Source of the DNA: an uncultured Roseobacter sp. | GTDB taxonomy: Bacteria > Pseudomonadota > Alphaproteobacteria > Rhodobacterales > Rhodobacteraceae | Direction: 5' to 3' | Assembly (NCBI RefSeq): GCF_947491795.1 | Contig: NZ_CANLKW010000002.1 | Coordinates: 112,001 to 176,000 of the forward strand | Length of the DNA: 64,000 nt | Shown: in pieces, positions 36,326 to 45,683 of the stretch | Numbering within the stretch: position 1 is the first letter of the stretch | Layout of the letters: each line of letters opens with the position of its first letter | The notes under the pieces: generated by a model | Seen by the model: the letters and a program-made list of their open reading frames with translations, nothing else | Databases searched by the model: none | Told to the model about the DNA's origin: nothing | Position numbers and translations under genes: made by a program

Positions 36326-37753
36326 ATGCCCGATCACCGCAATTTCTACATCAATGGTCAGTGGGTCAGACCCGCTGCCGCCAACGACTTTCCGGTCATC
36401 GACCCCTCGAGCGAAGAAGAGTGCTCAGTCATCTCCCTGGGCGGGCAGGCCGACACGGATGCAGCCGTTGCTGCGGCACGCGCCGCCTTTGACAGCTGGT
36501 CCCAGACCCCGCGCGAAGACCGTGTGGCGCTGATCGAGAAACTGCTCGACGTCTACACCGCGCGCGCAGGCGAGATGGCAGAGGCGATTTCACAGGAAAT
36601 GGGCGCGCCGGTCGAGCTGAGCCGCGCGCAACAGGTCGGTGCGGGGACATGGCACCTCAACGGGTTTCTCAAGGCGTTCAAAGACTTCTCCTTTGAGCGC
36701 GACTTTACGGCGACCGAAAAAACCCTGCTGGAGCCCATTGGTGTCTGCGCGCTGATCACGCCCTGGAACTGGCCGATGAACCAGATCATCCTCAAGGCCA
36801 TTCCGGCCCTCGCCACCGGCTGCACGGTCATACTCAAACCCTCCGAGATCGCACCTCTGTCCGGTCTGCTCTTTGCCGATTTTGTGCACGAGGCGGGGTT
36901 CCCCGCCGGTGTGTTCAACATGGTCAACGGCGACGGCGCGGGCGTGGGCAGCCAGCTCTCGGTCCATCCGGACGTGGATATGGTCAGCTTCACCGGCTCC
37001 ACGCGCGCGGGCATCGCAATCTCCAAGGCGGCGGCAGACACGCTCAAGCGTGTGAGCCTGGAGCTTGGGGGCAAGGGCGCCAATATCATTTTCGAGGATG
37101 CGCACCCCAAGGCCGCAAAGGCGGGCGCAATCCGCTGTTTCCGCAACTCGGGCCAGTCGTGCAACGCACCGACCCGCATGCTCGTGCACCGCTCGCGCTA
37201 TGACGAGGCCGTGGAAATGGCAGCGGAAACCGCAAACGCAACTCATGTTGGCCCGGCCTCAGAAGAGGGCAAACATATCGGCCCTGTCGTCTCTGAGCTG
37301 CAGTTCAACAAAATCCAGAAGCTGATCGAAATCGGTATGGGCGAAGCGCGCCTCGTTGCCGGTGGTCCGGGCCGCCCGGACGGTCTGAACCGTGGCTACT
37401 ACGTCAAACCCACTGTCTTTGCGGATGTCACCAACGACATGACCATTGCGCGCGAGGAAATCTTTGGCCCGGTCCTGTCGATCATCCCTTTCGACACCGA
37501 AGAGGAAGCCATCGCGATCACCAATGACACGCCTTACGGTCTGACCAACTATATCCAGACCGAAGATGACGACAGACGCCGCCGCGTGGCCCGCCGTCTG
37601 CGCTCTGGCATGGTGGAAACCAACGGCCAGGGGTTTGCCATGGGCTCCCCCTTTGGCGGGTACAAACAGTCCGGCAATGGCCGCGAGGGCGGTGTTTTCG
37701 GTCTCGAGGAATTCCTCGAAGTCAAAGCCGTCTCGGGATGGGCGGCGGAATAA
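36326..37753 (+). CDS. Aldehyde dehydrogenase family protein
   Basis: 475 residues, single-domain ALDH. Conserved parts: TPWNWP at the coenzyme loop, FTGSTRAG, Glu246 in LELGGKGA, catalytic Cys279 in GQSCNAPTRM, EEIFGPVLS and PFGGYKQSGNGRE near the end. These features fit the broad betaine/succinate semialdehyde type NAD(P)-dependent enzymes; the substrate cannot be fixed. The ATG at 36326 follows CGGAGAC; an upstream in-frame start at 36269 adds residues that do not match the family. Divergent from the peroxiredoxin gene. Confidence 0.93.
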   Translation: MPDHRNFYINGQWVRPAAANDFPVIDPSSEEECSVISLGGQADTDAAVAAARAAFDSWSQTPREDRVALIEKLLDVYTARAGEMAEAISQEMGAPVELSRAQQVGAGTWHLNGFLKAFKDFSFERDFTATEKTLLEPIGVCALITPWNWPMNQIILKAIPALATGCTVILKPSEIAPLSGLLFADFVHEAGFPAGVFNMVNGDGAGVGSQLSVHPDVDMVSFTGSTRAGIAISKAAADTLKRVSLELGGKGANIIFEDAHPKAAKAGAIRCFRNSGQSCNAPTRMLVHRSRYDEAVEMAAETANATHVGPASEEGKHIGPVVSELQFNKIQKLIEIGMGEARLVAGGPGRPDGLNRGYYVKPTVFADVTNDMTIAREEIFGPVLSIIPFDTEEEAIAITNDTPYGLTNYIQTEDDDRRRRVARRLRSGMVETNGQGFAMGSPFGGYKQSGNGREGGVFGLEEFLEVKAVSGWAAE

Positions 37754-37769
37754 CATGCCGGGAAAACCA

Positions 37770-37797
37770 CTGCCACCCGGGACAGACCGGGTGGCAG
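37770..37797. terminator. Perfect hairpin between convergent ALDH and SRPBCC genes
   Basis: CTGCCACCCGG (37770-37780), loop GACAGA, CCGGGTGGCAG (37787-37797): an 11-bp perfect stem located between convergent stops. There is no U-run, so factor-assisted or bidirectional termination is inferred. Confidence 0.6.
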
Positions 37798-37804
37798 ATC
37801 ATGA

Positions 37805-38230
37805 TCACGCAGGCACAGGATCATGCAATGCGTCACGCATCTGCATAAAGTGATTGTCCCAGCCCTTATCCAGCGCCAGCACCAGATCAAAGGCCTCGGC
37901 TACCTCGGGCAGCCCGCTGTGCTCAAGACAGAGCTCTGTACCGCCGGGCACCTCTTTCAGCGTCCATTTCACCAGGCTTGATGCCTCCCCCATCGGTTTG
38001 ACGGTAAAGGTATATTCCAGATACTCCGGGGCCCGTGCCTCGATAACATCGCCCCAGATCAGAAGATCGCCGCTGGTGGTGCCATACATTTTCAGGTCCT
38101 TTCCGGTTGCCAGCGTCTCGCGCGGCGCGTGAAACCACTCAGCCAGCCGGTCGGGTTCTGTCAGAAACGCCCAGACCTTTTGCCGTGGTGCTTTGAGGAA
38201 AATCGTTTTGTTCAGAGTACGTCCTGTCAT
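37805..38230 (-). CDS. SRPBCC (AHSA1-type) domain protein
   Basis: 141 residues forming a START-like helix-grip fold: the N-terminal KAPRQKVWAFLTEPDRLAEWF and the C-terminal ALDKGWDNHFMQMRDAL helix are typical of the AHSA1 branch. Such proteins bind small hydrophobic ligands in a deep cavity. Its ATG overlaps the ArsR-family gene stop (ATGA at 38227-38230). ArsR-AHSA1 pairs are a common arrangement in which the regulator controls its neighbour; ligand and role are unknown. Confidence 0.87.
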   Translation of the reverse strand: MTGRTLNKTIFLKAPRQKVWAFLTEPDRLAEWFHAPRETLATGKDLKMYGTTSGDLLIWGDVIEARAPEYLEYTFTVKPMGEASSLVKWTLKEVPGGTELCLEHSGLPEVAEAFDLVLALDKGWDNHFMQMRDALHDPVPA

Positions 38231-38544
38231 TCTGTGTCCTTTTCAATTGCGTCTTTCAGTGCGGCAAGGCGGGTGTCCCAGAAGCCTTCGAAAAAGGCGA
38301 ACCAGTCACAGACCGGCGCGATCCCTTCGGGATTGAGGCTGCTGATCCGCTCGCGGCCACGGGTCACGGTTGTGATCAACCCGCCATCAGACAGCACCGT
38401 CAGGTGCTTTTTGACCGCCGCCCGCGTCATGTCGAAATTTTCTGCCACCTCTCCGATCGACAGATCACGGCCGCGCAGCATGACAAGGATGTCGCGGCGC
38501 GTCGGGTCGGCCAGAGCGCGGAAGGCAGATTGGGGTGTGTGCAT
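38227..38544 (-). CDS. ArsR-family winged-helix regulator
   Basis: 105 residues. FRALADPTRRDILVMLRG, then SIGEVAENFDMTRAAVKKHLTVL (helix-turn-helix) and GLITTVTRGRERI (wing) are the classic ArsR layout. No cysteine metal site is visible, so it is not a typical metal sensor; this subgroup often pairs with SRPBCC proteins. It is first in the operon and a promoter with two dyads lies just upstream, suggesting autoregulation. Confidence 0.92.
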   Translation of the reverse strand: MHTPQSAFRALADPTRRDILVMLRGRDLSIGEVAENFDMTRAAVKKHLTVLSDGGLITTVTRGRERISSLNPEGIAPVCDWFAFFEGFWDTRLAALKDAIEKDTE

Positions 38545-38558
38545 ATCAGATCCTTATA

Positions 38559-38604
38559 ATACCATCTGGTATCTCTTTTATAAAACCAAATGGTATCATG
38601 TCAA
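38559..38604 (-). promoter_or_regulatory. Promoter and two operator-like dyads of the ArsR-SRPBCC operon
   Basis: Read on the minus strand: -35 TTGACA (38604-38599), 16-bp spacer, -10 TATAAA (38582-38577), with the gene start at 38544. A dyad ACCA-AA-TGGT (38585-38594) lies between the two boxes and a perfect dyad ATACCA-TC-TGGTAT (38559-38572) lies just past the -10 box. Their centres are 24 bp apart, and both share the flanking TGGTATC. A repressor bound here would block polymerase; autorepression is inferred. Confidence 0.78.
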
Positions 38605-38814
38605 GCCTGTCCGAAATGCCGCTCAAAAAATGCAGAACGTCAGGGGCATCCCTGCACGGGACACGCGCCGGAAAACGGCTCTGGTTTTCGGCGGTTCTGA
38701 AAGCGTCATGCGAAACCCGGGATCACGTAACGCTGCCGGGTATCATAAATTTCAACACATTGCGTGATGTATGACACTGCGGGTATGTCGTCAGACGGCA
38801 TAGCCGTCAGGGCA

Positions 38815-39462
38815 TCAGAACGGCGCTTTGGCCCGCACTTTGACCGACCGGCCGCCCTGTGGATGTTTAAACCGCAGCTCTTCGCTGTGCAGCATCAGGC
38901 GGGGAAAGTCCCGCGCGGGACCCGTGGCATAAAAGGGATCACCCAGGATCGGATGCCCCAGAGACAGCATATGAACGCGCAGCTGGTGGCTGCGCCCTGT
39001 GCGCGGTTGCAGGCGCATGCGCGACGTCTGACCGTCCGTTTTCAGCATGCGCCAGTCGGTCTGCGCAGGCTTGCCATTCTCGTGATCCACCATCTGGCGC
39101 GGACGGTTTGGCCAGTCCACGATCAGCGGCAGATCGACCGTACCCGTTTTTTCAGGCGGCACGCCCCAGACCCGCGCGACATAGGTTTTCTGCGTCATGC
39201 GCTTTTCAAACTGCAGACCCAGGTGCCGCTGGGCGTGCGGGGTCAGGGCAAAGATCATCACGCCCGATGTGTCCCGGTCCAGCCGGTGCACCAGCAACGC
39301 ATCCGGAAACGCGGCCTGTATCCGGCTCAGCAGACAGTCGGCCAGTTGCGGCCCCTTGCCCGGCACAGACAACAGCCCTGCCGGTTTATCGACCAGCAGG
39401 ACCTCTGCATCCTCGTGCAGAATGACCAGGGGCTCCCGGGGCGGGCAGTAATCACTATCCAT
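38815..39462 (-). CDS. RluA-family pseudouridine synthase
   Basis: 215 residues, short for the family and without an S4 domain. The catalytic Asp62 is in LVHRLDRDTSGVM, after EVLLVDKPAGLLSVPG; RMRLQPRTGRSHQLRVHM and GHPILGDPFY complete the signature. It modifies a uridine in rRNA or tRNA; the compact form resembles the TruC/RluA-like standalone enzymes. It is transcribed alone, with a 270-bp gap on its 3' side and 51 bp to the flavoprotein gene on its 5' side. Confidence 0.9.
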   Translation of the reverse strand: MDSDYCPPREPLVILHEDAEVLLVDKPAGLLSVPGKGPQLADCLLSRIQAAFPDALLVHRLDRDTSGVMIFALTPHAQRHLGLQFEKRMTQKTYVARVWGVPPEKTGTVDLPLIVDWPNRPRQMVDHENGKPAQTDWRMLKTDGQTSRMRLQPRTGRSHQLRVHMLSLGHPILGDPFYATGPARDFPRLMLHSEELRFKHPQGGRSVKVRAKAPF

Positions 39463-39483
39463 GCGCCCACGTGGCAGATGCCC

Positions 39484-39503
39484 GCCCGGGTTTCAAGCCG
39501 GGC
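39484..39503 (-). terminator. Possible hairpin after the first DMGDH-like gene
   Basis: GCCCGG (39484-39489) pairs with CCGGGC (39498-39503) around an 8-base loop, about 11 bp past the stop of the minus-strand gene. No U-run follows, so termination is uncertain. Confidence 0.3.
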
Positions 39504-39513
39504 GCAGCAGTGA

Positions 39514-41958
39514 TCAGGCCTTCACACGCTCAGATTTCGGGTCATACATGGGCCGCAGCGAAGCCTCGGCCTTCACGCGGACGCCCGCAACGTCGATGTG
39601 ATACTCCGAGGCCAGCACCTCGGCAGCGGTTTCCCCCGCACAGGGCACATAGCCCAGACCCATCGCCGCACCCAGGCTGTGGCCATACGCGCCTGACGAC
39701 AGATAGCCCACAATCTCTCCATCCCGGATCACCGGTTCGTTGTGATAGAGCAGCGGCTCGGATTCGGTCAGTCTGAACTGCAACAGACGGTTCTTCAGCC
39801 CTTCTTCTTTCTTGCGCAACACCGCGTCGCGTCCGATGAAATCAGGTTTGTCCGTCCTGACCGCAAAGCCCAGGCCCGCCTCCAGCACGTGATCCTCGCA
39901 GGTGATGTCGTGGCCAAAGTGGCGGAAGCCTTTTTCGATCCGTGCGCTGTCCATCATATGCATGCCGCACAGCTTCAGATCCATGTCCTGACCCGCCGCA
40001 TGCAGCACCTCGAACGCGTGTGCCGCCATGTCCGAACTGACATAGACCTCCCAGCCCAGCTCGCCCACATAGGTCACCCGGTGCACCCGCGCCAGCCCCA
40101 TGCCCAGCTCGATCTCCTGCGCTGTGCCAAAGGGGTTCACATCGTTGGTAAAATCGTTGGGCGACACCGCCTGCAGCAGTTTCCGCGCGTTGGGCCCCAT
40201 GATCGCCAGCACGCCCTCGCCTGCCGTGACGTCCGTGATAACAACGTTGAAATCGCCCACATGCCGCATCATCCAGGTCTGATCCGCCAGACGCGTCGCT
40301 GCCGGGGTCACAACCAGATAGGCGGTTTCCGACAGGCGCGTCACGGTAACATCCGCCTCGATCCCGCCGGTGTTGTTCAGAAACTGGGTGTAGACAATCT
40401 TGCCCACCGGCACGTCATACTGACCGCCGCCGATATAGTTCATAAAGGCGGTCGCATCGCGCCCCTCGACCCGGATTTTGCCGAAGGACGACATGTCGTA
40501 CATGCCCACATTGGTGCGGATCGCATTGACCTCCTCGGCCACGTTGTCAAAGAAGTTCTGGCGCTTCCATGAATACTCATAGGCCGCGTCCTGACCCGGT
40601 TTCGCGAACCAGTTGGCCCGCTCCCAGCCCGCCAGTTCCCCCATGACCCCGCCGTGATCCAGCAGGTGCTGATGGAACGGCGTGCGCCGCACGCCCCGCG
40701 CTGTCTCTTTCTGGCGGAACGGGAAGTGATCGGCATACAGCAGGCCCAGCGTCTCTTTTGAGCGCTCAAAGAGATAGGTCTTGTTGCCCTGGAATGGCTG
40801 CATCCGGCTGATGTCCACATCGCCCAGATCAAACGGTTTGTCACCGTCCTCCATCCATTGTGCGAGCGCCATACCGGCACCCCCCGCAGACTGGATACCG
40901 ATGGAGTTAAAGCCCGCTGCGACCCAGAAATTATCCATCTCCGGTGCCAGACCCAGATGATAGGCATCATCGGGGGTGAAACTCTCGGGACCGTTGAAAA
41001 ACGTATGGATGCCCGCTTCTGCCAGCATTGGCATACGCTCGACAGCGGCCTCCAGGATGGGCTCGAAATGGTCGAAATCCTCGGGCAGCTGGTCGAATTC
41101 GAAATCCGCCGGAATACCGTTCATCGCCCAGGGCTTTGCATTGGGCTCAAACGCGCCCAGCAACATCTTGCCTGCGTCTTCCTTGTAATAGGCGCATTCA
41201 TCCGGCACCCGCAGCACCGGCAGCTGGGTCAGGCCCGCAATCGCCTCGGTCACGATGTAAAAGTGTTCGCAGGCGTGCAGCGGCACATTCACACCGGCCA
41301 TGCGGCCAACCTTGTGACCCCACATACCACCACAGTTCACCACCATATCGGCTTCGGTGAAACCGCGCTCATCGCCCTGCTCCCAGTCAACACCAGTGAC
41401 TGTGCGACCCTCTTTGCGGATACCTGTAACGCAGGTGCGCTCGATCACCTGCGCACCGCGCTGACGGGCCCCCTTGGCCAGTGCCAGCGCGATGTTTGCC
41501 GGATCGCCCTGCCCGTCCTTGTCCAGATAGACCGCACCGGTCACACCATCGATGTTCAAATGCGCGTAGCGTTCCTTGACCTCAGTGGGCGAAATCTCCT
41601 CGACCTCGACACCAAAGGCGCGGGCCATCGCCGCCTGGCGGTAAATCTCTTCGCGACGTTCTTCGGTCAGCGCCACGGTGATCGACCCACAGCGCTTAAA
41701 GCCTGTGGCGACGCCCGTCTCAGCCTCCAGGCTGCCATAAAGCTCCTGGCTGTATTTCGCCAGTTTCGTCATGTTGGCGGTCGCGCGCAGCTGCGCGATC
41801 AGACCCGCCGCATGCCATGTCGTGCCGGATGTCAGCTGTTTGCGTTCCAGCAGCACCACATCTTTCCACCCCAGTTTCGTCAGGTGGTAAGCGACCGAAC
41901 AGCCGATGACGCCACCGCCAATGATGACGACGCGCGCGTGAGAGGGAGGCAAAGCCAT
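39514..41958 (-). CDS. Dimethylglycine/sarcosine dehydrogenase-like FAD and GcvT-domain protein (copy 1)
   Basis: 814 residues. The N-terminal half is a DAO-type FAD oxidoreductase with GGGVIG at 14-19 and TTWHAAG, whose His49 is at the position of the covalent flavin histidine of dimethylglycine and sarcosine dehydrogenases. The C-terminal half is a GcvT/aminomethyltransferase fold (about 430-814, with NMSSFGKIRV-like YDMSSFGKIRVEG and YVGELGWEVYV) that binds tetrahydrofolate and captures the released methyl as methylene-THF. It is last of a minus-strand series 12 bp after the homocysteine methyltransferase gene. Which methylated glycine it prefers cannot be told. Confidence 0.92.
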   Translation of the reverse strand: MALPPSHARVVIIGGGVIGCSVAYHLTKLGWKDVVLLERKQLTSGTTWHAAGLIAQLRATANMTKLAKYSQELYGSLEAETGVATGFKRCGSITVALTEERREEIYRQAAMARAFGVEVEEISPTEVKERYAHLNIDGVTGAVYLDKDGQGDPANIALALAKGARQRGAQVIERTCVTGIRKEGRTVTGVDWEQGDERGFTEADMVVNCGGMWGHKVGRMAGVNVPLHACEHFYIVTEAIAGLTQLPVLRVPDECAYYKEDAGKMLLGAFEPNAKPWAMNGIPADFEFDQLPEDFDHFEPILEAAVERMPMLAEAGIHTFFNGPESFTPDDAYHLGLAPEMDNFWVAAGFNSIGIQSAGGAGMALAQWMEDGDKPFDLGDVDISRMQPFQGNKTYLFERSKETLGLLYADHFPFRQKETARGVRRTPFHQHLLDHGGVMGELAGWERANWFAKPGQDAAYEYSWKRQNFFDNVAEEVNAIRTNVGMYDMSSFGKIRVEGRDATAFMNYIGGGQYDVPVGKIVYTQFLNNTGGIEADVTVTRLSETAYLVVTPAATRLADQTWMMRHVGDFNVVITDVTAGEGVLAIMGPNARKLLQAVSPNDFTNDVNPFGTAQEIELGMGLARVHRVTYVGELGWEVYVSSDMAAHAFEVLHAAGQDMDLKLCGMHMMDSARIEKGFRHFGHDITCEDHVLEAGLGFAVRTDKPDFIGRDAVLRKKEEGLKNRLLQFRLTESEPLLYHNEPVIRDGEIVGYLSSGAYGHSLGAAMGLGYVPCAGETAAEVLASEYHIDVAGVRVKAEASLRPMYDPKSERVKA

Positions 41959-41970
41959 GTGCGTTTTCCT

Positions 41971-42858
41971 TTAAACGATTGTGTGTCCGGCAGCCCGCAG
42001 CCGCCGTGCAATTTCTGCAATATGTCCGGGGCTGACCTCACAGCAGCCGCCGACGATAGTGGCACCCTTGCCAACCCATTCCATGACGTACCCGGCATAG
42101 GCGCGCGGCCCCATGTCCCGCCGCATGCGCAGCGCATCGACCGTCGGTTTTGATTTCAGGAAATCATCGGTGATCTTCTCGAATGCATTGGCATAGCCAC
42201 CAAACGGCCTGCCAAATTCCTGCACAATACCCAGGCCCAGCGTAACAGCCTCCGGGGCCGAGCAGTTGATCAGGACGGCATCCGCAGTCTCGGCCACTTC
42301 ACGGGCTGCCGCGACCGGTTCACCGGACCGCAGCAGGGTTCCATCCGTGTCTGACACCGTCAGCGACAGCCACACCGGCAGATCGGTGGTCCGCGCCGCG
42401 GCCAGCGCGTCGCGGGCATGCGCCACGCTGGATACGGTTTCCAGGATGATCAGATCGCAGTGCCCTTCCAGCTGCCGGACCACTTCTGTAAAAACCGGCA
42501 CCGCGACCTCCGGGGCCGGATGCAGATCGGGTCTGTAGCTCGCGCCCAGCGGTCCGATGGACCCGGCAATCCGGCCCGATCCGTTGGCATCGCGCGCGTC
42601 ATGCGCCTCTTTCAGGGCGGCGGCATGCAATTCGACAAACTGCGCCTCCATACCCGTGCCGTCCAGCCGGTCATGGTGGATGGCATAGGTGTTGGTCGTG
42701 GCAATACTCGCCCCTGCGTCAAAGAAATCCGCATGGATGCGGCCAACAAGGCCCGGGTGATCAATCATCACCTGCGTGGACCACAGCGGCGTCGGGCGGT
42801 CACCGGCGCGGTGCACCAGTTCCTGCCCCATGCCACCATCGAGAAGCGTGATATCCAT
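41971..42858 (-). CDS. Homocysteine S-methyltransferase family protein (betaine-homocysteine type)
   Basis: 295 residues of the Pfam S-methyl_trans barrel. LLDGGMGQEL opens it, and the three zinc-binding cysteines are present: Cys199 in LINCSAPEAV and Cys272-Cys273 in VGGCCEVSPGH. Members use betaine, S-methylmethionine or other methyl donors to make methionine. Placement between two dimethylglycine-dehydrogenase-like genes favours betaine as donor, since its product is dimethylglycine, but this is inference. Its start overlaps the stop of copy 2 by one base (TGATG), implying coupled translation. Confidence 0.9.
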   Translation of the reverse strand: MDITLLDGGMGQELVHRAGDRPTPLWSTQVMIDHPGLVGRIHADFFDAGASIATTNTYAIHHDRLDGTGMEAQFVELHAAALKEAHDARDANGSGRIAGSIGPLGASYRPDLHPAPEVAVPVFTEVVRQLEGHCDLIILETVSSVAHARDALAAARTTDLPVWLSLTVSDTDGTLLRSGEPVAAAREVAETADAVLINCSAPEAVTLGLGIVQEFGRPFGGYANAFEKITDDFLKSKPTVDALRMRRDMGPRAYAGYVMEWVGKGATIVGGCCEVSPGHIAEIARRLRAAGHTIV

Positions 42859-45305
42859 CAGGCGCGGATCCTTTCGTTGGCCGGATCCCAGAGCGGCTGA
42901 TCTTCCTGAACGACCGCCGTACGGCGCTTGCCAAAGATCTCAACCTCGACCTCGGTGCCAGCCACCGTCAGGTCTTTGCGCAGCATGCCAAGGGCGATGG
43001 ATTTGTTCACCCGGTAACCCCAGTCGCCCGAGGTGGTCTCACCCACGACCTCACCATTGTGATAGATCGGGGCCATATAGGGCGCGTCCTGGTCACCGGC
43101 ATCCACAACCAGCGTCACGAACTGCTTTTTCACGCCCTGCTGCTTTTCATTCAGCAGCGCTTGTTTTCCGGGGAAGTCCTGCGGTTTGTCGAACCGGATG
43201 AACCGCTCCATACCGCCTTCCAGCAGCGAATAATCCGTCGACAGGTCACCCTTCCAGGCGCGATAGCCCTTTTCGATGCGCATGGAGTTCAGCGCGAACA
43301 TCCCAAAGGGCACAGCCCCTCCGCCACGCACGGCGTCATAAAGGGCGGGGATGGCGTCGTTGGTTGCATGGATTTCCCAGCCAAGCTCACCGGCAAAAGA
43401 GACCCGCGCCAGCATACAGTCGAGACCGGCAACTTTTGCGGGCTGAATGGACAGCCAGCTGGCACTCAGGTCTGCCTCCGTGCCCATGCTTTCAAACAGC
43501 GCACGCGCTTCGGGGCCGGTGACGATCAGCGTGCTGACTTCGGTCGTGTGATCCGTCAGGCTCAGCCCTTCAGGCAGATCTTTGCTCAGAACTTCAAAAT
43601 CATGCCACTGCGCCGGGGCGGCGGTGATCAGCGTGAATTTATCCTCGCCGTGACGCATGACAGACATCTCGGTCAGGATGCGCCCGCGGCTGTCCGGGAA
43701 ATACGCGAGGTTCATGCGGCCCGCTTTGGGCAGTGCACCTGCAATCATGCCGCGCAGGTATTCCGCAGCCCCCGCGCCCGACAGGTTGAACCGGGAAAAG
43801 CCGGGCAGGTCCAGCACGCCAACACCATCGCGCACCGCCTCGACCTCTTCTTTCACGCGCTGTGTCCAGGGGCCCTGGCGGCCCCATGTGTGCGTCGCCT
43901 CTTCCGAGGTGTCATCGCCCGGTTTCGCAAACCAGTTGGCGCGTTCCCAGCCGTTATAGGCCCCCATCTGACCGCCCTGCGCGCGGATTTTCGCATCCAC
44001 CGGCGACAGTTTCTTGTCGCGGCCTGCGGGCCATTCGTGATGCGGGAAATGCATGGCGTATTCGTGGCCATAGGTTTCCAGCGCCTTGGACAGGCAATAG
44101 TCGTGATCGGCATAGTCGGTGTAGCGGCGCGGATCGACGGCCCACATATCCAGCTCGGTCTCACCATGCATGACCCATTCCGACAGCACCTTGCCCGCGC
44201 CGCCGCCCTGGGCGATGCCAAAGGTAAAGGAATGCCCCTCGAACGCGTTCTTCACACCTGGCATCGGGCCGATCATCGGCAGACCATCGGGCGCATAGGG
44301 AATGGGCCCGTTGATATTGCGCCCCACACCCGAGGTGCCCAGCAGCGGCATCCGCTCCATCGCGTCCTCGATGTAGAATTCCAGCCGCTCCAGATCATCC
44401 GGATACAGCTGGAAGGAGAAGTCTTCAGGCATCGGATCATCCGGTGTGACCCAGTGCGCCTTGCAGTTCCGCTCATAGGGGCCAAGGTTCAGGCCGGTTT
44501 TCTCCTGGCGCAGATAGTAAGAGATATCCACGTCGCGGATCATCGCGACCTTCTTGCCGTTCTCCTTTGTCCAGGCTTCCAGCTCGGCGATCGGCTCTGT
44601 CAGGAAATACTGGTGCGACATCACAACCATCGGCACGGTGCGTCCGCCAAAGGGTTTGAACATCTCGCCCACGCGCTGCGCATAATACCCCGCACAGTTC
44701 ACAACCTTTTCACAGCGGATGTCGCCTTTTTCGGTTTTCACGATCCATTCGTCGCCATCACGGTCGATACCTGTGACGGGGCAGAACCGCTCAATCCGTC
44801 CACCGGCATCGCGCGCGCCCTTGGCCAGGGCCTGGGTCAGCTGCGCGGGGTCAATGTCGCCATCCAGCGGGTCCCACATGCCGCCCGCCAGATCGTGCGT
44901 GGACATAAAGGGGTTGTACTGCAGCAGTTCCTCGGGTGTGCAGATGTCCATCTGCAGACCCTGCGCGTGGCCCATGGCAGCCACTTTCTCGAACTCCTGC
45001 ATCCGCTCTTTGGAATGCGCCAGACGCACCGCACCGGTGACGTGGTAGTTCATCGGATAATCCACATCCTCGCCCAGCGTCCGGTACATCGACGCCGAAT
45101 AGCGCTGCATGTTCATCACCGCCCAGGATCCGGCAAAGTTCGGCACGTTACCCGCCGCATGCCAGGTCGACCCGGCGGTCAGTTCGTTCTTTTCGACCAG
45201 CACACAGTCTTTCCAGCCCGCTTTGGCCAGGTGATAGAGGGTCGAGGTGCCGACGACCCCGCCGCCGATGATGACCACGCGGGCCGTTGTTGGAAAATCT
45301 GCCAT
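42858..45305 (-). CDS. Dimethylglycine/sarcosine dehydrogenase-like FAD and GcvT-domain protein (copy 2)
   Basis: 815 residues, paralogous in layout to the protein at 39514-41958. FAD-binding GGGVVG is at 14-19 and STWHAAG at 46-52 gives the covalent-flavin histidine His49. The folate-binding GcvT part shows GVLDLPGFSRFNLSG, RVSFAGELGWEIHA and NSMRIEKGYRAWKGDLS. The two copies differ clearly along their length, so they are an old pair, perhaps one acting on dimethylglycine and the other on sarcosine. It follows the GFA gene by 3 bp in the minus-strand run. Confidence 0.92.
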   Translation of the reverse strand: MADFPTTARVVIIGGGVVGTSTLYHLAKAGWKDCVLVEKNELTAGSTWHAAGNVPNFAGSWAVMNMQRYSASMYRTLGEDVDYPMNYHVTGAVRLAHSKERMQEFEKVAAMGHAQGLQMDICTPEELLQYNPFMSTHDLAGGMWDPLDGDIDPAQLTQALAKGARDAGGRIERFCPVTGIDRDGDEWIVKTEKGDIRCEKVVNCAGYYAQRVGEMFKPFGGRTVPMVVMSHQYFLTEPIAELEAWTKENGKKVAMIRDVDISYYLRQEKTGLNLGPYERNCKAHWVTPDDPMPEDFSFQLYPDDLERLEFYIEDAMERMPLLGTSGVGRNINGPIPYAPDGLPMIGPMPGVKNAFEGHSFTFGIAQGGGAGKVLSEWVMHGETELDMWAVDPRRYTDYADHDYCLSKALETYGHEYAMHFPHHEWPAGRDKKLSPVDAKIRAQGGQMGAYNGWERANWFAKPGDDTSEEATHTWGRQGPWTQRVKEEVEAVRDGVGVLDLPGFSRFNLSGAGAAEYLRGMIAGALPKAGRMNLAYFPDSRGRILTEMSVMRHGEDKFTLITAAPAQWHDFEVLSKDLPEGLSLTDHTTEVSTLIVTGPEARALFESMGTEADLSASWLSIQPAKVAGLDCMLARVSFAGELGWEIHATNDAIPALYDAVRGGGAVPFGMFALNSMRIEKGYRAWKGDLSTDYSLLEGGMERFIRFDKPQDFPGKQALLNEKQQGVKKQFVTLVVDAGDQDAPYMAPIYHNGEVVGETTSGDWGYRVNKSIALGMLRKDLTVAGTEVEVEIFGKRRTAVVQEDQPLWDPANERIRA

Positions 45306-45308
45306 GGT

Positions 45309-45683
45309 TTAGGTCTCCCTTTGCGGCTCTTCGGCCGAGATTGTGTAGTAGTCGCCTTTGGTGGCGGTATGGATATGGCCGCGCAGGTGCAGCCCGGTCG
45401 GTCCGTCAATCGAACCGGTTGAAAAACAGGTAAAGCTCTCGTCCTCATGATCCCAGAAGAGCGCCGAGCCGCAGGTCGGGCAAAAGCCGCGCCGCGCCTT
45501 GTCAGACGATTGGAACCAGCGCACCTCCCCGGTGATCTCCAGATCGCCGTCTTCCACATAAGAGGACGCCCAGACATGGCCCGACTGTTTGCGGCACTGA
45601 TTGCAGTGGCAGGCCGCAGGCGCGCCGGGCGTTCCCCGCGCCACATAGGTGACGGCACCGCACAGACAGCTTCCTTTGATCAT
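45309..45683 (-). CDS. GFA (CENP-V) family zinc protein
   Basis: 124 residues. The zinc-site cysteines appear as CLCGAV near residue 6, CHCNQCRK at about 25-32 and FCPTCGSALFW in the middle: the glutathione-dependent formaldehyde-activating family pattern. The original idea that Gfa catalyses the glutathione-formaldehyde reaction is disputed, so this may be a formaldehyde carrier or another zinc enzyme. Its place just before two enzymes that release C1 units fits formaldehyde handling. Its ATG overlaps the LysE-family stop (ATGA at 45680-45683). Confidence 0.87.
   Translation of the reverse strand: MIKGSCLCGAVTYVARGTPGAPAACHCNQCRKQSGHVWASSYVEDGDLEITGEVRWFQSSDKARRGFCPTCGSALFWDHEDESFTCFSTGSIDGPTGLHLRGHIHTATKGDYYTISAEEPQRET

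Noticed and set aside
43059..45422. A 787-codon open frame on the plus strand opposite the DMGDH-like gene
   Set aside because: The minus strand encodes a clear flavoprotein over the whole length; the reverse frame is a high-GC artefact.
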